Shown piece by piece: positions 47,890-58,500 of a DNA stretch of 64,000 nt. The number at the start of each line of letters is the position of its first letter. The first letter of the stretch is position 1. Source of the DNA: Schizochytrium sp. TIO01. Its lineage: Eukaryota > Sar > Bigyra > Thraustochytrida > Thraustochytriidae. Below the pieces are notes generated by a model, which did no database searches, was not told the origin of the DNA, and saw only the letters and a list, made by a program, of their open reading frames with translations. Location: the NCBI GenBank assembly GCA_004764695.1, contig SMSO01000034.1, positions 3,480,501-3,544,500 of the forward strand. The letters run 5' to 3'. The translations under genes and the position numbers were made by a program.

Positions 47890-50800
47890 ATGCTCAAGAA
47901 CTGGGCCGTGGCCGTGGCCACTCTGCTCTGTGCCGTCAACTCGGCTGCCGCTGTGACCACATGCATCTTCGATGTGGTCCTCGTCTTTGACATTTCCGGC
48001 AACTCGAGCTACATTGAGGCCCAGCAAGAGAGCGCCATCAATGCTCTCCCGTACTTCAACATTGGTACTGCTAACAGCAAGGATCATTTTGGTGCCATGT
48101 GCCTTGACGATCAGGTCTCGGTCCAGCGCGACCTTGCCAACTTTACTAGCAATGATGACACCAAGAACTACATTCATTATGATGTAGTTGCTTCTACCTC
48201 AAACGAGACCAACCTGTTTCTCGGCCTTACACACGCTAAAGAGATGATGGTCAATGCCCGCGACTACGCTACCAAGCTTATTATTGTCTTCAGTGATGGC
48301 AACAACAACATTGAGAACGTCAACAAAACTACCGTGTACCAATACTGCGATGGAATGACAAACAAGAAGAAAACTGCCGATGGCTACGAAATTTCTTGTC
48401 TTGCCGGTATTGTAGAGGATGCCATCGACAATATGGATGTTAACGTGCTTTACTCGCCGATCATGAACAGTTCCGGTGATGTCTTTCAGACCAGCCCGCT
48501 CTCCAACTATGTTATGGAGCTTGAACCTTACCTGGAGGCAATCGTTCGTAGTGATAACTGTTCTAGCATCACAGGTGGCAACACGACCATTGTTACAGGC
48601 GCTCCCTCTTCTGGTGGTCTTGACGGCGGCAGCCCAACCGCTAGCGGCAGCTCTTCAACACCCAAGCCCACGTCCAAGCCTACTCTTAACGGTGGTTCTG
48701 ACACCGGCAACGAGAACGGCAGCACCAGCAAACCTACTGCCAAGCCGACCTCCAAGCCTTCCACTGGATCTTCCACTGGCAACGAGAACGGCAGCACCAG
48801 CAAACCTACTGCCAAGCCGACCTCCAAGCCTTCCTCTGGATCTTCCACCGGCAGCACCAGCAAGCCCACTGCTAAGCCTACCTCTAAACCTTCCACTGGA
48901 TCCTCCACTGGCAACGAGAACGGCAGCACAAGCAAACCTACTGCCAAGCCTACCGCCAAGCCTTCCTCTGGATCTTCCACTGGCAGCACCAGCAAGCCCA
49001 CTTCTAAGCCGACTTCCAAGCCTACATCTGAGAACAGTGTGACCCCATCTCCTACCACCAAGCCCGAGACTGGCAATGGTGAAGGCACCACTGATGCCCC
49101 AACCTCGAAGCCTACCAAGAAGCCCAGCTCTGGATCCGGATCTTCTACTAGCGCACCTACCTCTAAGCCCACCAAGAAGCCCACTTCTGGTTCTGGCTGC
49201 ACAGGCTCTGACTGCGGCTCCAGCCCTACTGCTGAGCCCACCTCCGAGCCTACTGCTCAGCCTACTTCCAATGGTGGTGTTCAGACCTCAACTAGCGCGC
49301 CCACCTCTAAGCCCACCAAGTTGCCCACTTCTGGATCTTCTACCGGTGCGCCTACCTCTAAGCCCACCAAGAAGCCCACTTCTGGTTCTGGCTGCACAGG
49401 CTCTGACTGTGGTTCCAGCCCTACCGCCGCACCGACTGCCGAGCCTACTGCTCAGCCTACTTCCAATGGTGGTGTCCAGACCTCTACTAGCGCGCCCACC
49501 TCTAAGCCCACCAAGTTGCCCACTTCTGGATCTTCTACCGGTGCGCCTACATCTAAGCCCACCAAGAAGCCCACTTCTGGTTCTGGCTGCACAGGCTCTG
49601 ACTGTGGTTCAAGCTCTACTGGTGCCCCCACTTCTAAGCCGACCAAGCTGCCCACTGCTGGATCGTCCACTTCTGCCCCGACCTCCAAGCCGACCAAGAA
49701 GCCCACTTCTGGTTCTGGATGCACTGGATCTGACTGTGGTTCCAGCCCTACTGCTGCACCGACTGCCGAGCCCACTTCTGGTTCTGGATGCACCGGATCT
49801 GACTGTGGTTCCAGCCCTACATCTGCTCCGACCATATCTGGTACTGTAGAGACTTCCACTGGTGCACCTACCTCCAAGCCTACCTCTGGTTCTGGATGCA
49901 CTGGTTCTGACTGTGGTTCCAGCTCTACCTCTGCCCCGACCTCCAAGCCGACCAAGAAGCCTACTTCAGGTTCTGGATGCACCGGATCTGACTGTGGCTC
50001 CAGCTCTACCTCTGCCCCGACCTCTAAGCCAACCAAGCTGCCCACTGCTGGATCGTCCACTTCTGCCCCGACCTCCAAGCCGACCAAGAAGCCCACTTCT
50101 GGTTCTGGATGCACTGGATCTGACTGTGGTTCCAGCCCTACTGCTGCACCGACTGCCGAGCCCACTTCTGGTTCTGGATGCACCGGATCTGACTGTGGCT
50201 CCAGCCCTACCTCTGCTCCGACCACATCTGGTACTGTAGAGACTTCCACTGATGCACCTACCTCCAAGCCTACCTCTGGTTCTGGATGCACTGGTTCTGA
50301 CTGTGGTTCCAGCCCTACTGCTGCACCGACTGCCGAGCCCACTTCTGGTTCTGGATGCACCGGATCTGACTGTGGCTCCAGCCCTACTGCCGCACCAACT
50401 GTGACTGCTCCTCCGAGCCAGGGAGGCGAGAGCTCTGGCAATACCGATGCCCCCACTGCTCAGCCTACCTCTGGTTCTGGATCTTCTACTTCTGCCCCTA
50501 CTTCTAAGCCAACCAAGAAGCCTACTTCTGGTTCTGGATGCACCGGATCTGACTGTGGTTCAAGCTCTACTGGTGCCCCCACTTCTAAGCCGACCAAGCT
50601 GCCCACTGCTGGATCGTCCACTTCTGCCCCGACCTCCAAGCCGACCAAGAAGCCCACTTCTGGTTCTGGATGCACCGGATCTGACTGTGGTTCTGGTCCG
50701 ACTGCCGCACCAACTGTGACTGCTCCTCCGAGCTCGGGAGGCGAGAGCTCTGGCAATACCGATGCCCCCACTGCTCAGCCTACCTCTGGTTCTGGATCCT

Positions 50801-53800
50801 CTACTTCTGCCCCTACTTCTAAGCCGACCAAGAAGCCTACTTCTGGTTCTGGATGCACCGGATCTGACTGTGGTTCAAGCTCTACTGGTGCCCCCACTTC
50901 TAAGCCGACCAAGCTGCCCACTGCTGGATCGTCCACTTCTGCCCCGACCTCCAAGCCGACCAAGAAGCCCACTTCTGGTTCTGGATGCACTGGATCTGAC
51001 TGTGGTTCCAGCCCTACTGCTGCACCGACTGCCGAGCCCACTTCTGGTTCTGGATGCACCGGGTCTGACTGTGGCTCCAGCCCTACCTCTGCCCCGACCA
51101 CATCTGGTACTGTAGAGACTTCCACTGGTGCACCTACCTCCAAGCCTACCTCTGGTTCTGGATGCACTGGTTCTGACTGTGGTTCCAGCTCTACCTCTGC
51201 CCCGACCTCCAAGCCGACCAAGAAGCCTACTTCTGGTTCTGGATGCACCGGATCTGACTGTGGCTCCAGCTCTACCTCTGCCCCGACCTCTAAGCCAACC
51301 AAGCTGCCCACTGCTGGATCGTCCACTTCTGCCCCGACCTCCAAGCCGACCAAGAAGCCCACTTCTGGTTCTGGATGCACTGGATCTGACTGTGGTTCCA
51401 GCCCTACCGCCGCCCCGACTGCTGAGCCCACTTCTGGTTCTGGATGCACCGGATCTGACTGTGGTTCCAGCCCTACTGCCGCACCAACTGTGACTGCTCC
51501 TCCGAGCTCGGGAGGCGAGAGCTCTGGCAATACCGATGCCCCCACTGCTCAGCCTACCTCTGGTTCTGGATCTTCTACTTCTGCCCCTACTTCTAAGCCA
51601 ACCAAGAAGCCTACTTCTGGTTCTGGATGCACCGGATCTGACTGTGGTTCAAGCTCTACTGGTGCCCCCACTTCTAAGCCGACCAAGCTGCCCACTGCTG
51701 GATCGTCCACTTCTGCCCCGACCTCCAAGCCGACCAAGAAGCCCACTTCTGGTTCTGGATGCACCGGATCTGACTGTGGTTCTGGTCCGACTGCCGCACC
51801 AACTGTGACTGCTCCTCCGAGCTCGGGAGGCGAGAGCTCTGGCAATACCGATGCCCCCACCGCTCAGCCTACCTCTGGTTCTGGATCCTCTACTTCTGCC
51901 CCTACTTCTAAGCCGACCAAGAAGCCTACCTCTGGTTCTGGATCCTCTACTTCTGCCCCTACTTCTAAGCCGACCAAGAAGCCTACTTCTGGTTCTGGAT
52001 CCTCTACTTCTGCCCCGACCTCTAAGCCGACTGTCGAGCCTACTTCTGGTTCTGGATGCACCGGATCTGACTGTGGTTCTGGTCCGACTGCCGCACCGAC
52101 TGTGACTGCCCCTCCGAGCTCGGGAGGCGAGAGCTCTGGTAACACCGATGCTCCTACTGCTAAGCCGACCAAGAAGCCCTCTTCTGGTTCTGGATCTTCT
52201 ACTTCTGCCCCGACCTCTAAGCCGACCAAGAAGCCTACTTCTGGATCATCCACCTCTGCCCCGACCTCTAAGCCTACAAAGAAGCCCTCTTCCGATTCTG
52301 GTTGCACCGGATCTCACTGTGGTGGTGACAGCCCCACTGCTGCCCCGACTGTCAAGCCCACGACTTCTGGCACTGTAGAGACTAATACTGATGCGCCTAC
52401 CTCGAAGCCCACTAAGAAACCGAGCTCTGGTTCCGGATCTTCTACTTCTGCCCCGACCAAGAGTCCGACCAAGAAGCCCTCTTCCGGTTCTGAGAGCACC
52501 CCGGCACCTACACCGTTGCCCACTTCTAGTTGCTCTGGATCTGGCTGTGGATCTGGCTCTACTGCTTCCCCGACCTCGAAGCCCACCAAGAAGCCCACTT
52601 CTAATGGCAACTCCGAGAGTAATACCGATGCCCCCACCAAGAAGCCCACTAAACAGCCCACATCTGGTTCTTCTACTGATGCTCCTACTGCTAAGCCGAC
52701 CAAGAACCCTACTTCTAGTTCCGGTTCCAGCAGCGGATCTAGCAGCAGCAGCTCCTCTAGTTCTTCCTCGTCCTCATCTAGCAGCAGCAGCTCCTCCAGT
52801 TCTTCCTCGTCCTCATCTAGCAGCAGCAGCTCCTCCAGTTCTTCCTCGTCCTCATCTAGCAGCAGCAGCTCCTCCAGTTCAAGTGGCTCCTCTAGCAGCA
52901 GTGGATCTTCCTCCTCGTCTAGCAGCAGCTCCTCCAGTTCTTCTTCATCTAGCAGCAGCAGTTCCTCCAGTTCTTCCTCTTCCTCATCCAGCAGCTCAGG
53001 CTCCGGATCTGGTTCAAGCAGCGACACCGCAGCACCTACGAAGAAGCCCACTAGCAGCTCTAGCTCTTCCGAGGGTACCACCAGTGCCCCAACCTCCAAG
53101 CCAACCAAGAAGCCCACTTCCGCTTCTTCTGGTTCTGACAATGGCAGCACCGCCGCTCCCACCAAGAAGCCTACCTCTTCTAGTTCGGGATCTGGCTCTG
53201 GCAGCAGCACTAGTGCCCCGACCAAGAAGCCCACATCTGCTTCTTCGGGTTCTGACAACGGCAGCAGCACCAAGGCACCGACCGCCAAGCCCACCAAGAA
53301 GCCCACTAGCAGCTCTAGTTCTGGTTCCTCTGAAAGCAGCACCAGTGCTCCCACCAAGAAGCCCACTTCCGCTTCTTCGGGTTCTGACAACGGCAGCAGC
53401 ACCAGTGCTCCCACCAAGAAGCCTACCTCTTCTTCTTCTGGTTCTGACAATGGCAGCACTAGTGCTCCCACCAAGAAGCCTACCTCTTCTAGTTCGGGAT
53501 CTAGCTCTAGCTCCAGCAGCAGCTCTTCTAGCTCTAGCTCCAGTAGCAGCTCTTCCAGCTCCAGCAGCAGCTCTTCTAGCTCTAGCTCTTCTTCCGGATC
53601 TAGCTCTGGCTCCTCGTCTGGATCTAGCTCTAGTAGTTCGAGCTCCAGCTCTTCATCCTCTTCGTCATCCAGCTCCTCGTCTTCTTCGTCTAGCTCCAGC
53701 AGTTCGAGCTCCAGCTCTTCCTCTGGATCTAGCTCCAGCTCTGGCTCATCGCCTACCAAGGCCCCGACTAAGAAGCCCACCTCCAGTTCTAGCTCTGGAT

Positions 53801-54189
53801 CTAGCTCTAGCAGCAGCAGCAGCAGCTCTTCTTCGTCTAGCTCCAGCTCCTCATCTTCTTCTTCGTCGTCTTCGTCCAGCTCCTCTAGCTCCAACTCTGG
53901 TTCTAGCTCTGGTTCTAGCTCTGACTCAAGCAGCAGCTCTTCTAGCTCCAGCTCCAGCAGTGCCTCCAGCTCTAGCTCCAGCTCCAGCTCCAGCTCCAGC
54001 AGTGCCTCTAGCTCCAGCAGCTCCAACTCTGGTTCTAGCTCTGACTCAAGCAGCAGCTCTTCTAGCTCCAGCTCCAGCAGTGCCTCCAGCTCTTCTAGCT
54101 CTAGCTCATCCGACTCTAGCTCCAGCAGCGAGTCTGGCGCCCGCCGCCTCTTCAACTGGGGCCGCAGATTGCTTCGCGGAACGATGTAA
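47890..54189 (+). CDS. Giant secreted vWA-like protein with Cys-x4-Cys repeat and polyserine stalk (paralogue 2)
   Basis: This 2099-residue frame starts at the ATG followed by a signal peptide (Lys3, hydrophobic 5-16, Ala-rich cleavage site near 19-21). An in-frame GTG at 47803 would add 29 residues and hide the signal. Residues 25-225 are a vWA-like domain paralogous to that of the gene at 16255: Cys25-IFDVVLVFD, Asp34-x-Ser36-Gly-Asn38, TNLFLGL, IIVFSDG, and shared Cys in YQYC and ISCL. Residues about 230-1610 are Thr/Pro/Lys/Ser/Gly repeats: first SKPTAKPTSKP with GNENGS, then blocks of APTSKPTKKPTSGSG, with about 23 copies of CTGSDC plus CTGSHC and CSGSGC. From about 1610 it is polyserine with TKKPTS islands, then Ala-Ser blocks. 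The tail is GRRLLRGTM. No transmembrane or GPI segment is visible. GC-ending codons dominate. The role is unknown: probably an extracellular matrix, wall or adhesive protein. Confidence 0.9.
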   Translation: MLKNWAVAVATLLCAVNSAAAVTTCIFDVVLVFDISGNSSYIEAQQESAINALPYFNIGTANSKDHFGAMCLDDQVSVQRDLANFTSNDDTKNYIHYDVVASTSNETNLFLGLTHAKEMMVNARDYATKLIIVFSDGNNNIENVNKTTVYQYCDGMTNKKKTADGYEISCLAGIVEDAIDNMDVNVLYSPIMNSSGDVFQTSPLSNYVMELEPYLEAIVRSDNCSSITGGNTTIVTGAPSSGGLDGGSPTASGSSSTPKPTSKPTLNGGSDTGNENGSTSKPTAKPTSKPSTGSSTGNENGSTSKPTAKPTSKPSSGSSTGSTSKPTAKPTSKPSTGSSTGNENGSTSKPTAKPTAKPSSGSSTGSTSKPTSKPTSKPTSENSVTPSPTTKPETGNGEGTTDAPTSKPTKKPSSGSGSSTSAPTSKPTKKPTSGSGCTGSDCGSSPTAEPTSEPTAQPTSNGGVQTSTSAPTSKPTKLPTSGSSTGAPTSKPTKKPTSGSGCTGSDCGSSPTAAPTAEPTAQPTSNGGVQTSTSAPTSKPTKLPTSGSSTGAPTSKPTKKPTSGSGCTGSDCGSSSTGAPTSKPTKLPTAGSSTSAPTSKPTKKPTSGSGCTGSDCGSSPTAAPTAEPTSGSGCTGSDCGSSPTSAPTISGTVETSTGAPTSKPTSGSGCTGSDCGSSSTSAPTSKPTKKPTSGSGCTGSDCGSSSTSAPTSKPTKLPTAGSSTSAPTSKPTKKPTSGSGCTGSDCGSSPTAAPTAEPTSGSGCTGSDCGSSPTSAPTTSGTVETSTDAPTSKPTSGSGCTGSDCGSSPTAAPTAEPTSGSGCTGSDCGSSPTAAPTVTAPPSQGGESSGNTDAPTAQPTSGSGSSTSAPTSKPTKKPTSGSGCTGSDCGSSSTGAPTSKPTKLPTAGSSTSAPTSKPTKKPTSGSGCTGSDCGSGPTAAPTVTAPPSSGGESSGNTDAPTAQPTSGSGSSTSAPTSKPTKKPTSGSGCTGSDCGSSSTGAPTSKPTKLPTAGSSTSAPTSKPTKKPTSGSGCTGSDCGSSPTAAPTAEPTSGSGCTGSDCGSSPTSAPTTSGTVETSTGAPTSKPTSGSGCTGSDCGSSSTSAPTSKPTKKPTSGSGCTGSDCGSSSTSAPTSKPTKLPTAGSSTSAPTSKPTKKPTSGSGCTGSDCGSSPTAAPTAEPTSGSGCTGSDCGSSPTAAPTVTAPPSSGGESSGNTDAPTAQPTSGSGSSTSAPTSKPTKKPTSGSGCTGSDCGSSSTGAPTSKPTKLPTAGSSTSAPTSKPTKKPTSGSGCTGSDCGSGPTAAPTVTAPPSSGGESSGNTDAPTAQPTSGSGSSTSAPTSKPTKKPTSGSGSSTSAPTSKPTKKPTSGSGSSTSAPTSKPTVEPTSGSGCTGSDCGSGPTAAPTVTAPPSSGGESSGNTDAPTAKPTKKPSSGSGSSTSAPTSKPTKKPTSGSSTSAPTSKPTKKPSSDSGCTGSHCGGDSPTAAPTVKPTTSGTVETNTDAPTSKPTKKPSSGSGSSTSAPTKSPTKKPSSGSESTPAPTPLPTSSCSGSGCGSGSTASPTSKPTKKPTSNGNSESNTDAPTKKPTKQPTSGSSTDAPTAKPTKNPTSSSGSSSGSSSSSSSSSSSSSSSSSSSSSSSSSSSSSSSSSSSSSSSSSSSSSSSSSGSSSSSGSSSSSSSSSSSSSSSSSSSSSSSSSSSSSSSGSGSGSSSDTAAPTKKPTSSSSSSEGTTSAPTSKPTKKPTSASSGSDNGSTAAPTKKPTSSSSGSGSGSSTSAPTKKPTSASSGSDNGSSTKAPTAKPTKKPTSSSSSGSSESSTSAPTKKPTSASSGSDNGSSTSAPTKKPTSSSSGSDNGSTSAPTKKPTSSSSGSSSSSSSSSSSSSSSSSSSSSSSSSSSSSSSSGSSSGSSSGSSSSSSSSSSSSSSSSSSSSSSSSSSSSSSSSSSGSSSSSGSSPTKAPTKKPTSSSSSGSSSSSSSSSSSSSSSSSSSSSSSSSSSSSSSNSGSSSGSSSDSSSSSSSSSSSSASSSSSSSSSSSSSASSSSSSNSGSSSDSSSSSSSSSSSSASSSSSSSSSDSSSSSESGARRLFNWGRRLLRGTM
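49570..52100 (+). repeat. Higher-order coding repeats with 1089- and 1266-bp spacings
   Basis: Inside the second vWA gene, the block around 49611-50240 recurs 1266 bp later (50877-51490). The block around 50447-50800 recurs 1089 bp later (51536-51890), almost without change. Both distances are multiples of three. The pattern points to successive unequal exchange. Short-read assembly could miscount these copies. Confidence 0.85.
52700..54130 (+). repeat. Polyserine-coding repeat tract
   Basis: Serine runs of tens of residues are encoded by mixed AGC, TCC, TCT, TCG and TCA codons, including a tandem of the block GTTCTTCCTCGTCCTCATCT with AGCAGCAGCAGC near 52760-52880. TKKPTS islands and, near the end, Ser-Ala and SNSGSSSDSS blocks interrupt it. 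Confidence 0.9.
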
Positions 54190-55522
54190 TATCCGAACCG
54201 TCAAGATCTTCAATTCTGATAGGATCGATAATCAATCAAAACAGATCTTTATGAAAATATCTTTTATCTTACCTAAGTTCTTTCTTGGCTTCGTTGCAGC
54301 TATGTTCAGACTTATGGCACACATAGTTAGTTACTTAGTTCTTTGGTGAACTTGTCAATTGGGTTTGTGGATTCCGAAAGTAAACGCTTAATTGAGAGGT
54401 TTCAAGGCTGGGAATGGCCAAACAAGAACGAATCTCATCGAAGAATGCATACAGATAGTTAGTCACTTTCACAGCGTAGACGAAGCCAAGGCAACTGTCG
54501 CGGAATGAATGATCAGTTCTCTACAGCGGTTGCATGTTATGAAGAAATCATGGCACCGCGGGTACAGCTTGGAGGTGGAGTGAAGGCTTGGATTGAGACA
54601 TTCAACCAGCTTGGAAATTATGTCGGTACTGCGACTGACCCAAACTCAATTTAGTCGTTATGTATCCCACATATAAAAGCACTTAGCTTTTGCAATAACC
54701 AAGTAAGCAATTGTGGAGAGGCATACAGCTTATATGGTGCTCTACTGCTATCTTAAAATATCCAAAGCTGTGTTCCTTGTCGAGTTCTTTTCTGTCGCAC
54801 CATCCATCATCATGTCTTTGGTTTTTGTCTTCGTCTTAGCTTTAAACCCAACGTTTTGTGGGTCTTTCCCTGTGCGAGACTAGCACGAGGGGACTAGCAC
54901 GAGGGGACTAGCCACTCCCTAGGCACTTCTATGTACTACAGCTTGGGAGAACTATGAGTGTTGAGTCGTATGTTTTCCAATAGTTACATTCTTATCCTCT
55001 GCTCTTTTAAAAATGATCCGTTGTGTTGGCGCGGATGGTCACTCTCAAAACTCCCAAGCTTGCAACTCAAACTTATCCTTGTCCTAACTTGAGCACAGCT
55101 AAAGACCAGATGAAGGCAAGGCATCGCCCATGTAGCTTTGTGAGCTTGCCATCCTCAGCGAACAATATCTTTGAATTCAAAGATAATAATAGAGCAAGAA
55201 TACTCAACACAGTATAAGGTGTTGTTCTTAAGTGGTGCGCTGTCCTGGTGTAACAGGGAACAGGCTTGCGGTGTGCCCAGTATTTTCATTTGAGAGTTCC
55301 ATTTGGAGTACCTTTTTCGATATAGTTGTATTGGTCGACTAGCTAGATAGTTGCCCCAAGTCCTTCCTTGTGGTCTCTGCTCTTGTTGAGCGAGTCAGAG
55401 TAGAGACCTAGGTAAGTGAGCTTTCCTCTTGCGCGTTTGGAGCGCGCGGGAAATCTCCCTGCCGACGCCCGCAGGATTGGATCGGAGGCATCCTGCAGAT
55501 TGCCAACGCAATCAGCCCCGAA
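54190..55522. other. Intergenic region between vWA paralogue 2 and the kinase
   Basis: This 1.3-kb stretch must hold the 3' end of the upstream gene and the kinase promoter. It is moderately AT-rich with no long simple repeat. A 14-bp unit (ACTAGCACGAGGGG) occurs twice with a partial third at 54879-54911. No gene, TATA box or RNA gene is evident. Confidence 0.6.
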
Positions 55523-58500
55523 ATGGACCGCTTTGAGATATACGATGTCATAGGTCGAGGAGCTTTTGCTGATGTGGAGCGAGTAAGGCGCAAAGAGGAT
55601 GGAAGACTGCTGGTGCTGAAGACTCTGAGGGCCGGAGTTCAAGATCTTTCTGATGCTGAGCGCAAAGAAATGATAAACGAGGTCAAGCTTCTATCAGAAC
55701 TCAATCACCCAAACGTAATTCAGTATTTTGGGAGTTTTGTCGAGGAAGGTAGGCAACACATTGTTATGGAGTATGCTGCGGGTGGAGCTCTGGCACAAGT
55801 CTTGAAGCAATCCAAATCCCTCCTGCCCGAAGATCAGATTTGGGAATGGTTTTCGCAAATATGCATTGCATTACGTTATGTTCATAGCTGCAATATATTA
55901 CACCGCGATATCAAGCCACAAAACATACTTCTATGGGGGCCTGAACGTCGTGTAGTTAAGCTTGCTGACTTTGGCATTGCGAAGGTCCTCTCTGCACCAT
56001 CCCATTTAGGTATGCAGCTCGTAGGAACGCCTTATTATTTATCTCCAGAAACTTGTTCTGGTGGGATATACACTCAGAAAAGTGATGTGTGGGCCCTCGG
56101 TTGTGTTTTATACGAAATGGTCTCCCTTAGTCGTCCTTATCAATCCCCAAACCTTGCTCAACTTGCACTCCAAATTATCTGCGAAAAACCCCAGCCCTTA
56201 CCACGAACTACAGCAAGAACATTTTCTGACGCTATCAAAGAGCTCATTGAATTATTATTGCAGAAAGATGCGTCTGAGCGCCCCGATATGGAGGAGCTTT
56301 GTTGTGCTCCGGTAGTGCGTCACAAGATGCAACTCTGGGACGCGTTCCGAGATTCATTGATACATAACGAGGCGAAAAATGTGCAAGCAGAAGCTGATGC
56401 TTATATTTTATATCGAAGGGAGCAAGCGGCTCAAATTACAACAGATAATGTTACTCGTAGTACATCAAACAACAGTGAACAAGCGTCCTTCACTAATGAA
56501 ATTCACCCTGAAAGTATTGCTGGTTCGCAAGAAAATCCCAACCAGAATGCTTATGTAACCTCACCACAAAGAAAACCACGTGGCGCGAAATCTATGTCAG
56601 TTTTAGAGCAAAATGCAGTTTTTCGTAGAGGAAGTGGTAATGCAAGCGTAGTAGAGTCTCTGTCTCCACGTTCATGTGTGGAACATGAAGGGAGTATGAC
56701 AGGTAAAAGCTTTTTCAGTACTGGAAGTCCACGGGCAAGTCTAGTCGGCGCAGTTAGTCATGCTAAACGTAGTAGCTTAACACCAGGACAACTGGGTACC
56801 TTGAATTTTGGTGGCAGCTTTGGGCGCATTCGCTCTTCAACTGGGGTTTTCTCTGGTTCAAGCGATGCACGTGACTCAGGAATGTCTTATACTTCAATGT
56901 CAGATTCGGAAGCTCGTATCCTCATGTCTCTAATAATCCGTGATGGTGTGCGAGTCTTTCGATGGGGTAATGGGCAGCGGCGACCAATCCTTGATGCAAA
57001 TTTGTATAACATGACCTTGCAGCATAGCTTGAATGTTGATCTTATCGCAGGAACTCGTTTCGAAGAATCTGATTCAGAGCTCGAGCATACTCTTGTGCTG
57101 ACAGAAGAGGGACAGGTATTTAGCTTCGGTTGCAATAGTTCAGGTCAACTAGGCCTTGGGAACACATCAACAGCTTCTCATGCTCGTTTGATACTCAGGC
57201 ATGTCAAGTACTTTGCTGAACGATCTATCTCAATTGCAAGCATTTCCTGTGGATCTGAGTTCTCGGCTGCTGCATCACGCGATGGCAAGGTTTATTTGTG
57301 GGGAGATTTGGATTCATTAGGCTCACCTAAAGATCTCGAGCTAAAAGTGGAAATGTGCTGCGATCTTGCAGGTCTTACGCGTCAACATTTTGTAGAAGGC
57401 ATGTCAGAAACTTCCTCAATTAGTGATAGCGATGCTGATCGAAGTCCATGGACTGGTCAATCTTCATTGGATGAAATTAAAATCCCTTACAATCGGGAAC
57501 TTGCGAGAAATAAGCAAGATTCTGGAAGACCAATTGCAACTGAGGAGGAAAATAATCAAGGTGCACGTGTTCAGGGAACAATGGCAATTAATTGCTCCTC
57601 GAAGAAAATGGATCAACCAGATGCTACAGAATGCTCAGACAGTCCAAAAGATAGTACAATATCAACATCATGCGCAAGCCAGTCAAGTGCAACAGAGGAA
57701 GACTATGCAGATGCTTCAGAATGGCCGGCCTGGGCGCAAGAAAGAGCCCAAGATCTACAACAGCAACAACGACAGCAGCAAGCTATATGTAATCTTCCTC
57801 AATCTCACAAAAATAAGGGAGCCAAGAATCGCACAACAGAGCTTGTTGTGGATGTTGGTGAAAGCACGAATGAAACCCCTCCCAGTTGGCCTACATGGGC
57901 TCAAGAGGCATATAGCCAGCAAATGGCCGCTCAAAACGCTGTCAATGAAACTTCAAGTTCTGCACTCAGAGAAGACATTTTGCAAGAGGAAATCGAGGAG
58001 GCTCCTGAGAGATGGCCTGCTTGGGCACGCGCGGAATTCAACAGACAAAAGTCCGTGAGATCTTTACTGACCCCAACACAGAATCCCTTCGCAAGCCCTG
58101 CTCATTCCTTAAATGGGACAAACCCTTCGTCTTTATCCTCATCGAATTCTTTAAGTTCGGGCGTGAGATCTCTCAAGTCCTTTGGTAGTGCTCAGTCACA
58201 GGCCGGGTTGTACAATTCAAGTAATTCAATTCCATCCTCAGTATCGTCGTCTGGGAGACCCAAAAGCCCAAACCCATTTGCGAGCGACAATGTTTTTAGC
58301 CTTCCTGATATTGATGAACCTGAGTTGGTACCATCAATGGTTCGTTCGTACGGCCCTTCTTACCTTGATAATGATGAAGGCCACGAAGAGGAAGTCAAAC
58401 TTGATGAAGATGGAGATAAAGATGAAGAATGTCTTGTTCACGCTCGAGGAACTCAGGCGACAGATCTTAACACAAATAGAAGCAACTCACAATCTGTGTT

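Noticed and set aside
52314-54155. 613-codon minus-strand frame and the overlapping 652-codon plus-strand frame (52391-54349)
   Set aside because: Both are shadows of the serine-rich tract of paralogue 2, with Glu/Leu or Ala/Pro/Leu repeats dictated by the real frame.
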